From Faecalibacterium sp. (GTDB taxonomy: Bacteria > Bacillota > Clostridia > Oscillospirales > Ruminococcaceae), in the NCBI GenBank assembly GCA_017483235.1, contig JAFULE010000043.1:1-19460 (forward strand): 19,460 nt of DNA, in the 5' to 3' direction. Both the position numbers and the translations under genes were made by a program. Positions 6,318-13,483 of the stretch are shown here, piece after piece. Under the pieces are notes generated by a model. It was not told the origin of the DNA and made no database searches. It saw only the letters and a program-made list of their open reading frames with translations. The first letter of the stretch is position 1. Each line of letters begins with the position of its first letter.

Positions 6318-7982
6318 TTACTTTGTAAATCGCACCTCGGGCGGCATAAAGGCAAACACACCCATCAGATCCATTTCGCGGATCTGCTCACGCAGCGGCA
6401 GCACCGACACCGGGTTGACCGACAGTGCGTCTACACCAATGCGCAAAAACCATTCGGTCATGGTGGGGTCGGCGGCAAGCTCGCCGCAGATGGCCGCCTT
6501 GATGCCATGGCGGTGGGCTGCCTGTACCGTCCATTCCACCGCCCGCAGCAACGCGGGGTGGCGCGGGTCGCTGAAGCTGTCCAGCGTCTGGTTCTGGCGG
6601 TCCATGGCGCACAGATACTGGTGCAGGTCGTTGGTACCGATGGAGAAAAAGTCGCAGCTGGCTGCTATTTCGCTGGCGTTCAGCACCGCGGCGGGGGTTT
6701 CGATCATAGCGCCCACCTGCACCGGGCCGGTGGGGATTCCCTGCCGCTGCAGCTCGGCGCGGCAGATCTCCAGAAGCTCCTTGCAGGCTTCCAGCTCTTC
6801 GGCGCGGGTCAGCATGGGGAACATTACGGCCAGATTTCCGTAGCAGGCAGCGCGCAGCAAGGCGCGCAGCTGAGTTTTGAAAAAATCGGGGTGGGTCAGG
6901 CAGAAGCGCACGCCGCGCAGGCCAAGGGCAGGGTTTATCTCTTCGCCAAAATCCATGTAATCGGGCATCTTGTCGGCACCCAGATCACAGGTGCGCACCA
7001 CCACCCGCTTGGGGGCCAGCCGCTTGAGCACCTGCTTGTACACCGCAAACTGTTCGTCTTCGGTGGGGGCGGCGGGGCTGTTCAGATACAAAAATTCCGA
7101 GCGGAACAGCCCAACGCCTGCGGCGTCGTTCTCTTCCACCTGGGCAAGATCCTCCAGCCCGCCGATGTTGGCCTCGATCTCGATGGTGCAGCCGTCTTTG
7201 GTCTGGTTGGGCAGGCCGCGCAGCCGGGTCAGCAGGGCGCGGTGTTCTTCATCCTTGCGGCGCAGCTCGGAAAAGGTTTTTACCATCTGAGGGGTGGGGT
7301 CCAGATACAAAGTGCCGCTGTAACCGTCCAGAATGGCCTGCCGGCCGTTCCAGTTGTCGTTTACTTCCTGACACTGCACCAGCGCAGGAATGTTCATGCT
7401 GCGGGCCAGAATAGCAGTGTGGCTGGCAGCCGAGCCTTTGCGGGTGACAAAGCCCAGCAGCTGCTTTTTGTCCAGCCGGATGGTCTGGCTGGGGGCCAGA
7501 TCGTCGGCCACCAGAATGAACGGCTGGTCAAACTGCAGCGGGGCGGGCAGCACGCCGGTCAGGGTTTCCAGCAGCGACTGGGTTACATCCTCGATGTCGG
7601 CACTGCGGGCGGCCAGATAGGGGTCGTCCAGCCCGGCAATCACCGCCGCATGCCGGCTGCCCGACACCAGCACCGCGTATTCGGCGGTGCTGTGCTCGGT
7701 GCGGATCATGGTGCGGATCGAGCCCATAAACTCCTCGTCCTCCAGCATGAGGGCGTGGATGCTGAACACCGCGGCGATCTCGGCCCCGGCTTTCAGCAAT
7801 GCTTCTTCGTACAGGGTGTTCTGCTGGTCGATGGCGCGCAGGCGGGCCTGCTCAAACCGGGCCAGCTCGGCCTCGGGGTCGGTAGCGGGCGTGTTGCTGA
7901 TGGACGGCTGCATCTGCCGCACCACCCGCAGGGTGCCAATGGCAATGCCATCCAGAATACTGTTGCCGTTGATGGTCAGCAC
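6318..7982 (-). CDS. ptsI: PTS enzyme I (phosphoenolpyruvate-protein phosphotransferase)
   Basis: A 554-residue cytoplasmic enzyme that takes phosphate from PEP and passes it to HPr, the first step of PTS sugar uptake. The phosphorylated histidine is His188 in GSAASHTAILARS. The PEP-binding TIM-barrel domain carries GLFRSEFLY (Arg294), the metal-site region SIGTNDLHQYLCAMDR (447-462) and Cys499 in AICGEL. Length is close to the family norm of about 570. I chose the GTG start at 7982 because AAAGGAGGG lies 8-9 nt upstream; the in-frame ATG at 8006 overlaps that site and has none of its own. It follows ptsH by 80 bp with a hairpin between them. A long open frame on the opposite strand is only a compositional shadow. 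Confidence 0.96.
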   Translation of the reverse strand: MLTINGNSILDGIAIGTLRVVRQMQPSISNTPATDPEAELARFEQARLRAIDQQNTLYEEALLKAGAEIAAVFSIHALMLEDEEFMGSIRTMIRTEHSTAEYAVLVSGSRHAAVIAGLDDPYLAARSADIEDVTQSLLETLTGVLPAPLQFDQPFILVADDLAPSQTIRLDKKQLLGFVTRKGSAASHTAILARSMNIPALVQCQEVNDNWNGRQAILDGYSGTLYLDPTPQMVKTFSELRRKDEEHRALLTRLRGLPNQTKDGCTIEIEANIGGLEDLAQVEENDAAGVGLFRSEFLYLNSPAAPTEDEQFAVYKQVLKRLAPKRVVVRTCDLGADKMPDYMDFGEEINPALGLRGVRFCLTHPDFFKTQLRALLRAACYGNLAVMFPMLTRAEELEACKELLEICRAELQRQGIPTGPVQVGAMIETPAAVLNASEIAASCDFFSIGTNDLHQYLCAMDRQNQTLDSFSDPRHPALLRAVEWTVQAAHRHGIKAAICGELAADPTMTEWFLRIGVDALSVNPVSVLPLREQIREMDLMGVFAFMPPEVRFTK

Positions 7983-8015
7983 AGGCGGTGCCCTCCTTTC
8001 TGCCATAATTGGGTA

Positions 8016-8051
8016 TGACAAAAGCCCCCGCAGCCATTACCGCCGCGGGGG
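8016..8051 (-). terminator. Hairpin between ptsH and ptsI, possible partial terminator
   Basis: CCCCCGC (8025-8031) pairs with GCGGGGG (8045-8051). On the minus strand the stem is followed by CTTTTGTC, a short weak T run. It sits in the 80-bp gap between ptsH and ptsI and could stop part of the transcripts, which would make more HPr than enzyme I. Confidence 0.5.
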
Positions 8052-8062
8052 TACGGGCCCGG

Positions 8063-8320
8063 TTACACCCGGGCGCTGAGAAACGCCTGAATGGCGTCGG
8101 CAGCTTCGGCCTCGTCGGGGCCGGTGGTTTGTACGGTAACGGTTTCGCCCTGGCGCACGCCCAGGCCCATCAGGCTGAGCACACTTTTTACATCGCAGCT
8201 GCGCTCGCCGCGCAGCATGCGCACCTGCGACTGGTGCGATTGCGCCAGCCGCACCAGCTCGCCGGCGGGGCGGGCATGCAGACCACAGAGGTCGGTGATG
8301 GTGTATTGGATCTCTTTCAT
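8063..8320 (-). CDS. ptsH: HPr phosphocarrier protein
   Basis: An 85-residue phosphocarrier of the PTS. His15 in GLHARPA receives phosphate from enzyme I and gives it to sugar-specific EIIA domains. Ser46 in DVKSVLSL is the site phosphorylated by HPr kinase/phosphorylase in Firmicutes, where P-Ser-HPr acts with CcpA in catabolite repression; both residues are present at the standard positions. The length is standard. The start at 8320 has GAGGAG about 8 nt upstream. It is the first gene of the ptsH-ptsI unit, with its own promoter at 8388-8416. No hprK or sugar-specific EII genes are in the window. Confidence 0.96.
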   Translation of the reverse strand: MKEIQYTITDLCGLHARPAGELVRLAQSHQSQVRMLRGERSCDVKSVLSLMGLGVRQGETVTVQTTGPDEAEAADAIQAFLSARV

Positions 8321-8387
8321 GGTCGTTTCTCCTCTTTCTTACCATGCGGGCGCACTGCGCCCTTGGCACTTTCCCTCTTCTGGTTCT

Positions 8388-8416
8388 ATTATAAACTTCT
8401 TTGTCAAAGATTTCAC
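8388..8416 (-). promoter_or_regulatory. Promoter for ptsH-ptsI with internal palindrome
   Basis: On the minus strand, GTGAAA (8411-8416) and a perfect TATAAT (8388-8393) are spaced by 17 bp. The spacer contains the 13-bp palindrome TCTTTG-N-CAAAGA (8398-8410), placed where a bound protein would block polymerase. Transcription should start near 8381, about 60 nt before the start codon. Confidence 0.6.
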
Positions 8417-8436
8417 CGTTTGAAATGCCGATTTTG

Positions 8437-8454
8437 TCCATGGATTTTCATGGA
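8437..8454. repeat. Inverted repeat upstream of the ptsH promoter
   Basis: TCCATG (8437-8442) and CATGGA (8449-8454) flank a 6-nt centre, and the outer sequence also has CGATTT (8429-8434) and AAATCG (8454-8459) in inverted order. It lies about 20-45 bp upstream of the -35 box. It may be an activator site; it does not match the cre consensus well. Confidence 0.3.
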
Positions 8455-8529
8455 AATCGACAATAAAACATACCTGTCTGTGGCAAAACCGTCAAAATGT
8501 ATGTCTTTCACACACAGTTGTACGCCCCA

Positions 8530-9117
8530 TCATTCCACCGGATAACCGTCGGCACCGGGCATCGGCTCGGCGTTTACGGTCACGTGCAGGGTCCCATCGT
8601 CAGCTGCGGCAGCCGCCTGACTGGCGGCGTCCAGCGCGGCCTGCTGGTTGGCTGCGTCGGTCAGGCCGGTAACGGCACCGCCGGGTTTTTCCAGCAGGTA
8701 GGCGCCCACCGCCTTTTGCTTATACACCAGCAGCACTGCATAGGTTTCGGTTTCGCCGGTGCTTTTGGCCGGCACCGGGGCCAGCCATTTTTCCACCGTT
8801 TTACCCCGGTATTTTTTCAGGTCCAGCCCGCTTTGCCCGATCAAGGTGTTGAAGGCGGCAAAGCTGTCATCCCACTTGCGGGGGATCTTGACCTTGTCGG
8901 CGGTAATGCCGGCGGTGTCCACCTGCAGACCAAAGCCGGTGAAATAGGCGGCAATGTCCTGAGTGGATTCGATTTTGGTGCCGGCCGATGCTGCTGCGGT
9001 CACTGCCTGCCCGCCCAGCAGCCGACCGGCGGCTGCCGCCCCCACCAGCACCACCGCGCAGGCGGCCAGAACCCCCAGCCGCCGCAGGCCGGTTTTGCCC
9101 AATGTGATCATAAACAT
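8530..9117 (-). CDS. Membrane-anchored DUF4830-like protein
   Basis: A 195-residue protein with one N-terminal membrane segment (about residues 12-33, LGVLAACAVVLVGAAAAG) and a region outside the membrane. Residues 50-150 resemble the DUF4830 domain: a GFGLQVD strand, an IPRKWDDSFAAFN segment, GLDLKKYRGKTVEKW and YAVLLVYKQKAVGAYL; this is recalled from family pattern and not searched. No lipobox cysteine is placed for cleavage, so it is probably anchored by the uncleaved helix. The tail is Ala/Asp-rich. The start at 9117 follows GGGAGGG by about 10 nt. It is divergent from the two-component genes and may be their target or sensor partner. Function is unknown. Confidence 0.7.
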   Translation of the reverse strand: MFMITLGKTGLRRLGVLAACAVVLVGAAAAGRLLGGQAVTAAASAGTKIESTQDIAAYFTGFGLQVDTAGITADKVKIPRKWDDSFAAFNTLIGQSGLDLKKYRGKTVEKWLAPVPAKSTGETETYAVLLVYKQKAVGAYLLEKPGGAVTGLTDAANQQAALDAASQAAAAADDGTLHVTVNAEPMPGADGYPVE

Positions 9118-9241
9118 ACGATATATCCCTCCCGTGCCCGCGGGGCGCGCCGGCGGCGCTGGCCCCGGGATGTGTGTGGTAACACCATATTCCCCCGCCG
9201 GCCGGTTTAGCACCCATCCGACTGCGCAAACCGGCAAATGT

Positions 9242-9285
9242 GAAAATTCTCAGAAAATTTCCGCAAAAGCTTCATACATTCTTCA
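9242..9285 (+). promoter_or_regulatory. Tandem 11-bp repeats, probable response-regulator site
   Basis: Four consecutive 11-mers begin at 9242, 9253, 9264 and 9275. The first two share GAAAATT exactly (9242-9248 and 9253-9259), the last three share a CTTCA-like end in part, and all are A/T-rich at the same positions. Seven-base half sites repeated every 11 bp are the known layout of OmpR/PhoB-family binding sites. The array ends 12 bp before the -10 box of the response-regulator gene, over the place where a -35 is missing, as at activator-dependent promoters. Confidence 0.45.
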
Positions 9286-9297
9286 CCAAAACTGCGG

Positions 9298-9303
9298 TAT
9301 GAT
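9298..9303 (+). promoter_or_regulatory. -10 box of the two-component operon
   Basis: TATGAT lies about 32 bp before the start codon. The hexamer 17 bp upstream is TACATT, a poor -35, which fits a promoter that needs an activator bound at the adjacent repeats. Confidence 0.45.
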
Positions 9304-9335
9304 AGAGTTGACACCGTATAAGGAGGGCACAGCCC

Positions 9336-10022
9336 ATGGCAAATATTCTGATTGTAGACGACGAACCCCGCATCCGCGAGCTGATCCGCGCACACCTGCT
9401 GCACGGCGGCTTTACCTGCGAAGAGGCCACCGACGGCTCGGCCGCACTGGCCCAGCTGGGCCGCGGCGGGTTTGATCTGGTGATTTTGGACATTATGATG
9501 CCCTTTATGGACGGCATGACCTGCCTGCGCGAAATGCGCGCCCGCGGCATGACCACCCCGGTGATCATGCTGACCGCCCGCGGCGAGGAATACGATAAGC
9601 TGGCCGGGCTGGAAAGCGGGGCCGACGACTATGTGGTAAAGCCGTTTTCGCCCCGCGAGCTGGTGGCCCGGGTGCGCGCTGTGTTAAGCCGCACCCTGCC
9701 CAAAACCGCCGACAGCTCCGGCGCACTGGTGTTTGACCGGCTGACCATCGACACCGCCAGTCACAGTGTCAGGGTGGACGGCGCTGAGGTAAGCCTGACC
9801 CCCAAGGAATTTGATCTGCTGGTATTTCTGGCCGGCAACCGTGGCCTGGCGCTGAGCCGCGAAAAGATTTTGCAGAAGGTGTGGAACTACGACTACTTTG
9901 GCGAAGACCGCACCGTGGACACCCACATCAAGATGCTGCGCAGCCATCTGGGCCCCTGCCGGGACTATATCGTCACCGTGTGGGGCATCGGCTATAAATT
10001 CGACCCCGACGCCAAGCGCTGA
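9336..10022 (+). CDS. OmpR-family response regulator
   Basis: A 228-residue DNA-binding response regulator. The receiver domain (1-120) has the acidic pair Asp8/Asp9, phosphoacceptor Asp52 in LDIMMP, Thr80 in MLTAR and Lys102 in VKPFSP. The winged-helix domain (about 128-225) has LTPKEFDLLVFLAGN, the recognition region EDRTVDTHIKMLRSHLG, and the final VWGIGYKF wing. The start follows AAGGAGGG by about 9 nt. The kinase gene starts 21 nt downstream, so the two form one operon. The repeats at 9242-9285 suggest it regulates its own promoter. The signal and regulon cannot be told from sequence. Confidence 0.95.
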   Translation: MANILIVDDEPRIRELIRAHLLHGGFTCEEATDGSAALAQLGRGGFDLVILDIMMPFMDGMTCLREMRARGMTTPVIMLTARGEEYDKLAGLESGADDYVVKPFSPRELVARVRAVLSRTLPKTADSSGALVFDRLTIDTASHSVRVDGAEVSLTPKEFDLLVFLAGNRGLALSREKILQKVWNYDYFGEDRTVDTHIKMLRSHLGPCRDYIVTVWGIGYKFDPDAKR

Positions 10023-10043
10023 GCCGCCAAGGAGGCCCCGCCC

Positions 10044-11603
10044 ATGATCCGCTTTGCCCACCCCACGCAGCCCGTTCCACCCAAAAAGCGCCGCCTGCAG
10101 CTGAGCATCCGCACCCAGCTGATGCTGTTTTTGTGCGCCATCAGCCTGCTGCTGTTGCTGCTGGTGTGGTTTTTGGCGGCGCAGCTGCTGCAGCCGGTGT
10201 ACAACCGCCACATCTACCGCAACCTGAATACACAGGCCAACACCCTGATCACCCTGATGGATACCGCCATTGCAGACGGGCAGGCCCTGTCCAAGCGCCG
10301 GTACGACGGCTCGCTTGCTGTAAACAGTGAATTCTGGGGCGCAAACGGCCCGGTGGAGCAGGCCATCCAGAACGGCCAGCTGTCGCTGGCAGGCATCTGT
10401 CTGGATATTTCCGACAGCACCCTGCGTTACGTAGCCTATACCGAAAACCTGTATCCCTGCCTGATGCACGAGGGCACATTGAACAGCTTTGGCGCGGCCG
10501 CCCAGTTCAGCCGCGATTCCTCCACCGCCATCCGGCTGCGGCAGCAGTGCTTTGCCAAGGGTCGGCTGTACCGCACCATCGAAACCGCCAGCGGCACCCG
10601 TCAGATGGTGGTGGGGCGCACCACCGCCGACGGCAGCTATGTGGTGCTGCTGTCGGCCAACCTGACCCGTGTCAGCGAAGCGTCGGGCGTGTTGGCTGCC
10701 TTGCTGCCCATGATCGCCCTGTTGCTGTTCGGCTGCGCGCTGGTGGCTGCCTGGCTGTTCAGCCGGTGGTTTACCCGGCCGCTGACCCGGCTGTCGGCCG
10801 CCGCCCGTCAGATGGCACAAGGCAACTATGCCGTGCGGGTGCAGGGCGATGTGCGCACCGACGAGCTGGGCGCCCTTGCACAGGACTTTAACCACATGGC
10901 CGCCGAGGTACAGCATGCCGCCCAGATGCAGCGCGAACTGCTGGCCAACGTCAGCCATGACCTGCGCACTCCCCTTACCTTGATCAAAGGCTACGCGGAA
11001 ACGGTGCGCGACCTGACCGGCGAGGACAAAGCCTGCCGCGACGAGCAGATGAACATCGTCATCGACGAAACCGATCGGCTGAGCGCGCTGGTCAACAGCG
11101 TGATGGAGCTGACCAAGGTGGCCAGCGGCGCCGAAAAGTGCGAGCCGGTGCAGTTCGATATGGCCCAGCTGTGCGAAGAGGTGGCCGACCGCTACGCCGG
11201 TGTGTGCGCCCAGAACGGCTGGACGCTGCAGCTGCAGCTGCCCGAACAGCAGCCTTTGCCGGTGTTTGCCGACCCCGCTATGATCGAGCGGGCGCTGCAC
11301 AACCTTTTGGGTAATGCCATGCATCACATTGGCCCCGACGGGCAGTTCATTCTGCGGGCCTTTGCCGCCGAGGGCGGTGTGCGGGTGGAGGTGGCCGACC
11401 ACGGCCCCGGCATTGCCGCCGAAGAGCTGCCCCATCTGTTTGACCGGTATTACCGCAGCCGTGCCGACGCCGGCAAACCCGGCACCGGGCTGGGGCTTTC
11501 GATCACCAAGGCCATCTTCCAGCAGCACGGCTGCCGCTTTGGTGTGAACAGCGCCCCCGGAAACGGCACCTGCTTCTGGTTTATTCTCAAAGACAAAGCG
11601 TAA
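10044..11603 (+). CDS. Sensor histidine kinase
   Basis: A 519-residue membrane histidine kinase paired with the regulator upstream. Membrane helices lie at about 25-47 and 217-240, enclosing an extracytoplasmic sensor of about 170 residues (48-216) with no family I recognise. HAMP follows (about 240-292), then the HisKA helix with phosphorylated His305 in NVSHDLRTPLT, and the ATP-binding domain with N box HNLLGNAMHH (Asn420, Asn424), G1 box DHGPGI (452-457) and G2 box GTGLGLSI (480-487). All catalytic motifs are intact. The start at 10044 has AAGGAGG about 9 nt upstream. The very basic segment KKRR (14-17) before the first helix fits an inside N-terminus. Confidence 0.94.
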   Translation: MIRFAHPTQPVPPKKRRLQLSIRTQLMLFLCAISLLLLLLVWFLAAQLLQPVYNRHIYRNLNTQANTLITLMDTAIADGQALSKRRYDGSLAVNSEFWGANGPVEQAIQNGQLSLAGICLDISDSTLRYVAYTENLYPCLMHEGTLNSFGAAAQFSRDSSTAIRLRQQCFAKGRLYRTIETASGTRQMVVGRTTADGSYVVLLSANLTRVSEASGVLAALLPMIALLLFGCALVAAWLFSRWFTRPLTRLSAAARQMAQGNYAVRVQGDVRTDELGALAQDFNHMAAEVQHAAQMQRELLANVSHDLRTPLTLIKGYAETVRDLTGEDKACRDEQMNIVIDETDRLSALVNSVMELTKVASGAEKCEPVQFDMAQLCEEVADRYAGVCAQNGWTLQLQLPEQQPLPVFADPAMIERALHNLLGNAMHHIGPDGQFILRAFAAEGGVRVEVADHGPGIAAEELPHLFDRYYRSRADAGKPGTGLGLSITKAIFQQHGCRFGVNSAPGNGTCFWFILKDKA

Positions 11604-11614
11604 GACCTGCAGCA

Positions 11615-11665
11615 CAAAAAACACCCCCAGACGCTTACAACCGCGTCTAGGGGCGTTTTATTGTT
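11615..11665. terminator. Bidirectional terminator after the histidine kinase
   Basis: A stem of 10 pairs with one bulge (11624-11634 with 11643-11653, CCCC-AGACGC against GCGTCT-A-GGGG) has a loop of 8 nt. On the plus strand it is followed by CGTTTTATTGTT, and on the minus strand by GTGTTTTTTGTG. It ends both the kinase operon and the convergent glycerol-3-phosphate operon. Confidence 0.8.
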
Positions 11666-11668
11666 GGA

Positions 11669-11824
11669 TCATTGGGCCTGACTTGATGCGGCAAACAATC
11701 CGGCATCCGGGGCGGGCTGCGGCACCCGGGCAACATAATCGTTCAGCCACAAAGCACCCACTGCCAGCAGCACAACGGCGCCGGCCAGAATCAGCCACTT
11801 GGCCCAGTTGGGAAGATTACTCAC
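11669..11824 (-). CDS. Small single-pass membrane protein at end of glp operon
   Basis: A predicted 51-residue protein starting SNLPNWAKW after the initiator, with one hydrophobic helix (about 7-27, AKWLILAGAVVLLAVGALWL) and a short Pro/Ala-rich tail (VPQPAPDAGLFAASSQAQ). I prefer the GTG start at 11824, because GGAG lies 7 nt upstream; an ATG at 11839 in the same frame would add five residues and overlap the previous gene but has a poorly placed site. It begins 4 nt after the DUF1667 stop, so it is probably co-translated with the dehydrogenase genes. It could anchor that soluble complex to the membrane, which is speculation. I recognise no family. Confidence 0.58.
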   Translation of the reverse strand: MSNLPNWAKWLILAGAVVLLAVGALWLNDYVARVPQPAPDAGLFAASSQAQ

Positions 11825-11828
11825 CGGC

Positions 11829-12200
11829 TTACTCCACATCCTTGGTGGCAATGATGTCCACGCCGGTGCCGGCCACATCGCTGACCAGCACATCGCCGAT
11901 GTGAACCGGGGCCTTTACCTCCACCGGCTTCAGGGCGCGGGCGATGTCGAAAATCTTGCCCTTGGGAATATCATTGGCGGTTTTGCAGGGCACGGTGGGG
12001 GCACCGCTCTTGGCGCCGGTCACACGCACAATGCTGGTAACGATACGGGTGGGGGCGGTAACCTCCTTGCGGGCGTAAGCATCGCCCTTGGGGCAGGTGT
12101 TGCCGGCAACCTCGGTCACCACACCATCGGTCAGAGTTACCTGCAGGGGGCAGCCCAGCGGGCAGCCAATGCAGATCAGATCACGCACTTCAATTGCCAT
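11829..12200 (-). CDS. DUF1667 protein with iron-sulfur-type cysteines
   Basis: A 123-residue protein of the DUF1667 family, regularly found after GlpA- and GlpB-like genes in Firmicutes and Thermotogae. The N-terminus has CIGCPLGC, giving Cys10, Cys13 and Cys17, and a further Cys36 in NTCPKG. This CxxCxxxC...C arrangement is like the [4Fe-4S] motif of molybdopterin enzymes and would suit electron transfer from the flavin subunits. Cys72 is an extra. The start follows GAGGAGG by 9 nt and lies 4 nt after the stop of the oxidoreductase gene. It probably plays the role that GlpC has in enteric bacteria, though it is not homologous over its length; this is inference. Confidence 0.88.
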   Translation of the reverse strand: MAIEVRDLICIGCPLGCPLQVTLTDGVVTEVAGNTCPKGDAYARKEVTAPTRIVTSIVRVTGAKSGAPTVPCKTANDIPKGKIFDIARALKPVEVKAPVHIGDVLVSDVAGTGVDIIATKDVE

Positions 12201-12204
12201 CGCC

Positions 12205-13470
12205 TTATGCCTCCTCTACCTTGATCTCGATCTTCTTCAAATTGGGGCGCTCGTCAAAGAACTTCTTCAGCAGCAGCACCTCTTCCATCTCGCCCGGGGC
12301 CATAACAGGGCGCTTGCGGCGCAGCACACGTTCGCCGTCGAAGTACACGCTGACAAAGCGGTCCTTCATCACGCCGCCCACGCGGAAGCGGACGGTAAGC
12401 TTATCGGGCATGCGGCTGGGGGCCACAGCGCGGGGCACGGTGTAGCGGGGGCCGCCCGAAACCTCGATGGGCACTTCGGCAACCGCCTCGGCCTTGCAGC
12501 CGGCGGCCACATAGGCGGCAGCGGCACGGCCGGCAGCAGCAGCTTCCTCGCTGACGAAGTCGACCAGATCATGTACATGCAGCACGTTGCCGGCGGCAAA
12601 CACGCCGGGAATGCTGGTCTGCAGGCTTTCGTTGACCACCGGGCCGTTGGTGACAGGGTCGATGGAAACGCCCATGCCGCGGCTCAGCTCGTTTTCGGGG
12701 ATCAGACCGCAGCTCAGCAGCAGGGTGTCGCACTCGTAGTGGATCTCGGTGCCGGGGATAGGCTTGTTGGTGCTGTCCACCTGAGTCAGAGTGATGCCGG
12801 TGACGCGGTCCTTGCCGTCGATGTCCACCACGGTGTGGCTGAGGTACAGGGGAATGTCAAAGTCATTCAGGCACTGCACGATGTTGCGCTTCAGACCGCC
12901 GGAGTAGGGCATCAGCTCGGCAACGGCCAGAACCTTGGCGCCTTCCAGGGTCATGCGGCGGGCCATGATCAGGCCGATGTCGCCCGAGCCCAGAATGACC
13001 ACGCGGCGGCCGGGCATGTAGCCTTCGCAGTTGACCAGACGCTGTGCGGTACCGGCCGAGTACACGCCGGCGGGGCGGTAGCCGGGAATGTTCAGCGCAC
13101 CACGGGCACGCTCGCGGCAGCCCATGGCCAGAATGACGGCGCCGGCCTGGATCTGCAGCAGACCATCGGTGCGGTTCATGGCGGTGACCACCTTGTCGGC
13201 CGAGATGTCCAGCACCATGGTGCCCAGCTTGTACTCGATGTTGCGGTCGTACACCTGCTTGGCAAAGCGGGCGGCGTACTCGGGGCCGGTCAGCTCTTCC
13301 TTAAAGGTGTGCAGGCCGAAACCGTTGTGGATGCACTGGTTGAGAATGCCGCCCAGCTGGACGTCACGCTCAAGGATCAGGATGCTGCGTGCGCCTGCAT
13401 CATAAGCAGACACCGCTGCGGCAAGGCCCGCGGGGCCGCCGCCAATAATAACGATATCGTAATTCAACAT
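12205..13470 (-). CDS. FAD/NAD-dependent oxidoreductase, GlpB-like partner
   Basis: A 421-residue pyridine-nucleotide-disulfide-type flavoprotein. The FAD-binding GGGPAG (10-15) is near the N-terminus in DIVIIGGGPAGLAAAVSAYD, and a second nucleotide-binding motif VVILGSGDIGLIMARR lies mid-protein. CIHNGFGLH near residue 46 and IPGVFAAGNVLHVHDLVD toward the end match the class that accompanies anaerobic glycerol-3-phosphate dehydrogenase. The start at 13470 has AAGGAGGG 7-8 nt upstream; the frame runs 13 codons further back without a better site. It is 13 bp after the GlpA-like gene and 4 bp before DUF1667. It likely moves electrons from glycerol-3-phosphate oxidation to NAD or the membrane; the acceptor is not evident. 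Confidence 0.88.
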   Translation of the reverse strand: MLNYDIVIIGGGPAGLAAAVSAYDAGARSILILERDVQLGGILNQCIHNGFGLHTFKEELTGPEYAARFAKQVYDRNIEYKLGTMVLDISADKVVTAMNRTDGLLQIQAGAVILAMGCRERARGALNIPGYRPAGVYSAGTAQRLVNCEGYMPGRRVVILGSGDIGLIMARRMTLEGAKVLAVAELMPYSGGLKRNIVQCLNDFDIPLYLSHTVVDIDGKDRVTGITLTQVDSTNKPIPGTEIHYECDTLLLSCGLIPENELSRGMGVSIDPVTNGPVVNESLQTSIPGVFAAGNVLHVHDLVDFVSEEAAAAGRAAAAYVAAGCKAEAVAEVPIEVSGGPRYTVPRAVAPSRMPDKLTVRFRVGGVMKDRFVSVYFDGERVLRRKRPVMAPGEMEEVLLLKKFFDERPNLKKIEIKVEEA

Positions 13471-13483
13471 AACGGCTCCCTCC

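Noticed and set aside
6261..8018. A 585-codon open frame on the plus strand opposite ptsI
   Set aside because: It mirrors ptsI codons, has no ribosome-binding site or recognisable domain, and is rich in Gly/Gln/His/Ala as expected from antisense of GC-rich genes.
8468..8504. ACATAC / GTATGT hairpin as terminator after the DUF4830-like gene
   Set aside because: Only 6 A/T-rich pairs with a 25-nt loop; the T-rich sequence after it is suggestive but the stem is too weak.
9118..9241. Promoter for the DUF4830-like gene in the GC-rich leader
   Set aside because: I found no pair of hexamers with a sensible spacer on the minus strand; TATGGT near 9190 lacks a -35, so no promoter is listed.
9684..11624. 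A 646-codon open frame on the minus strand opposite the response regulator and kinase
   Set aside because: The plus-strand genes have all family motifs; the antisense product has low-complexity composition and no family pattern.
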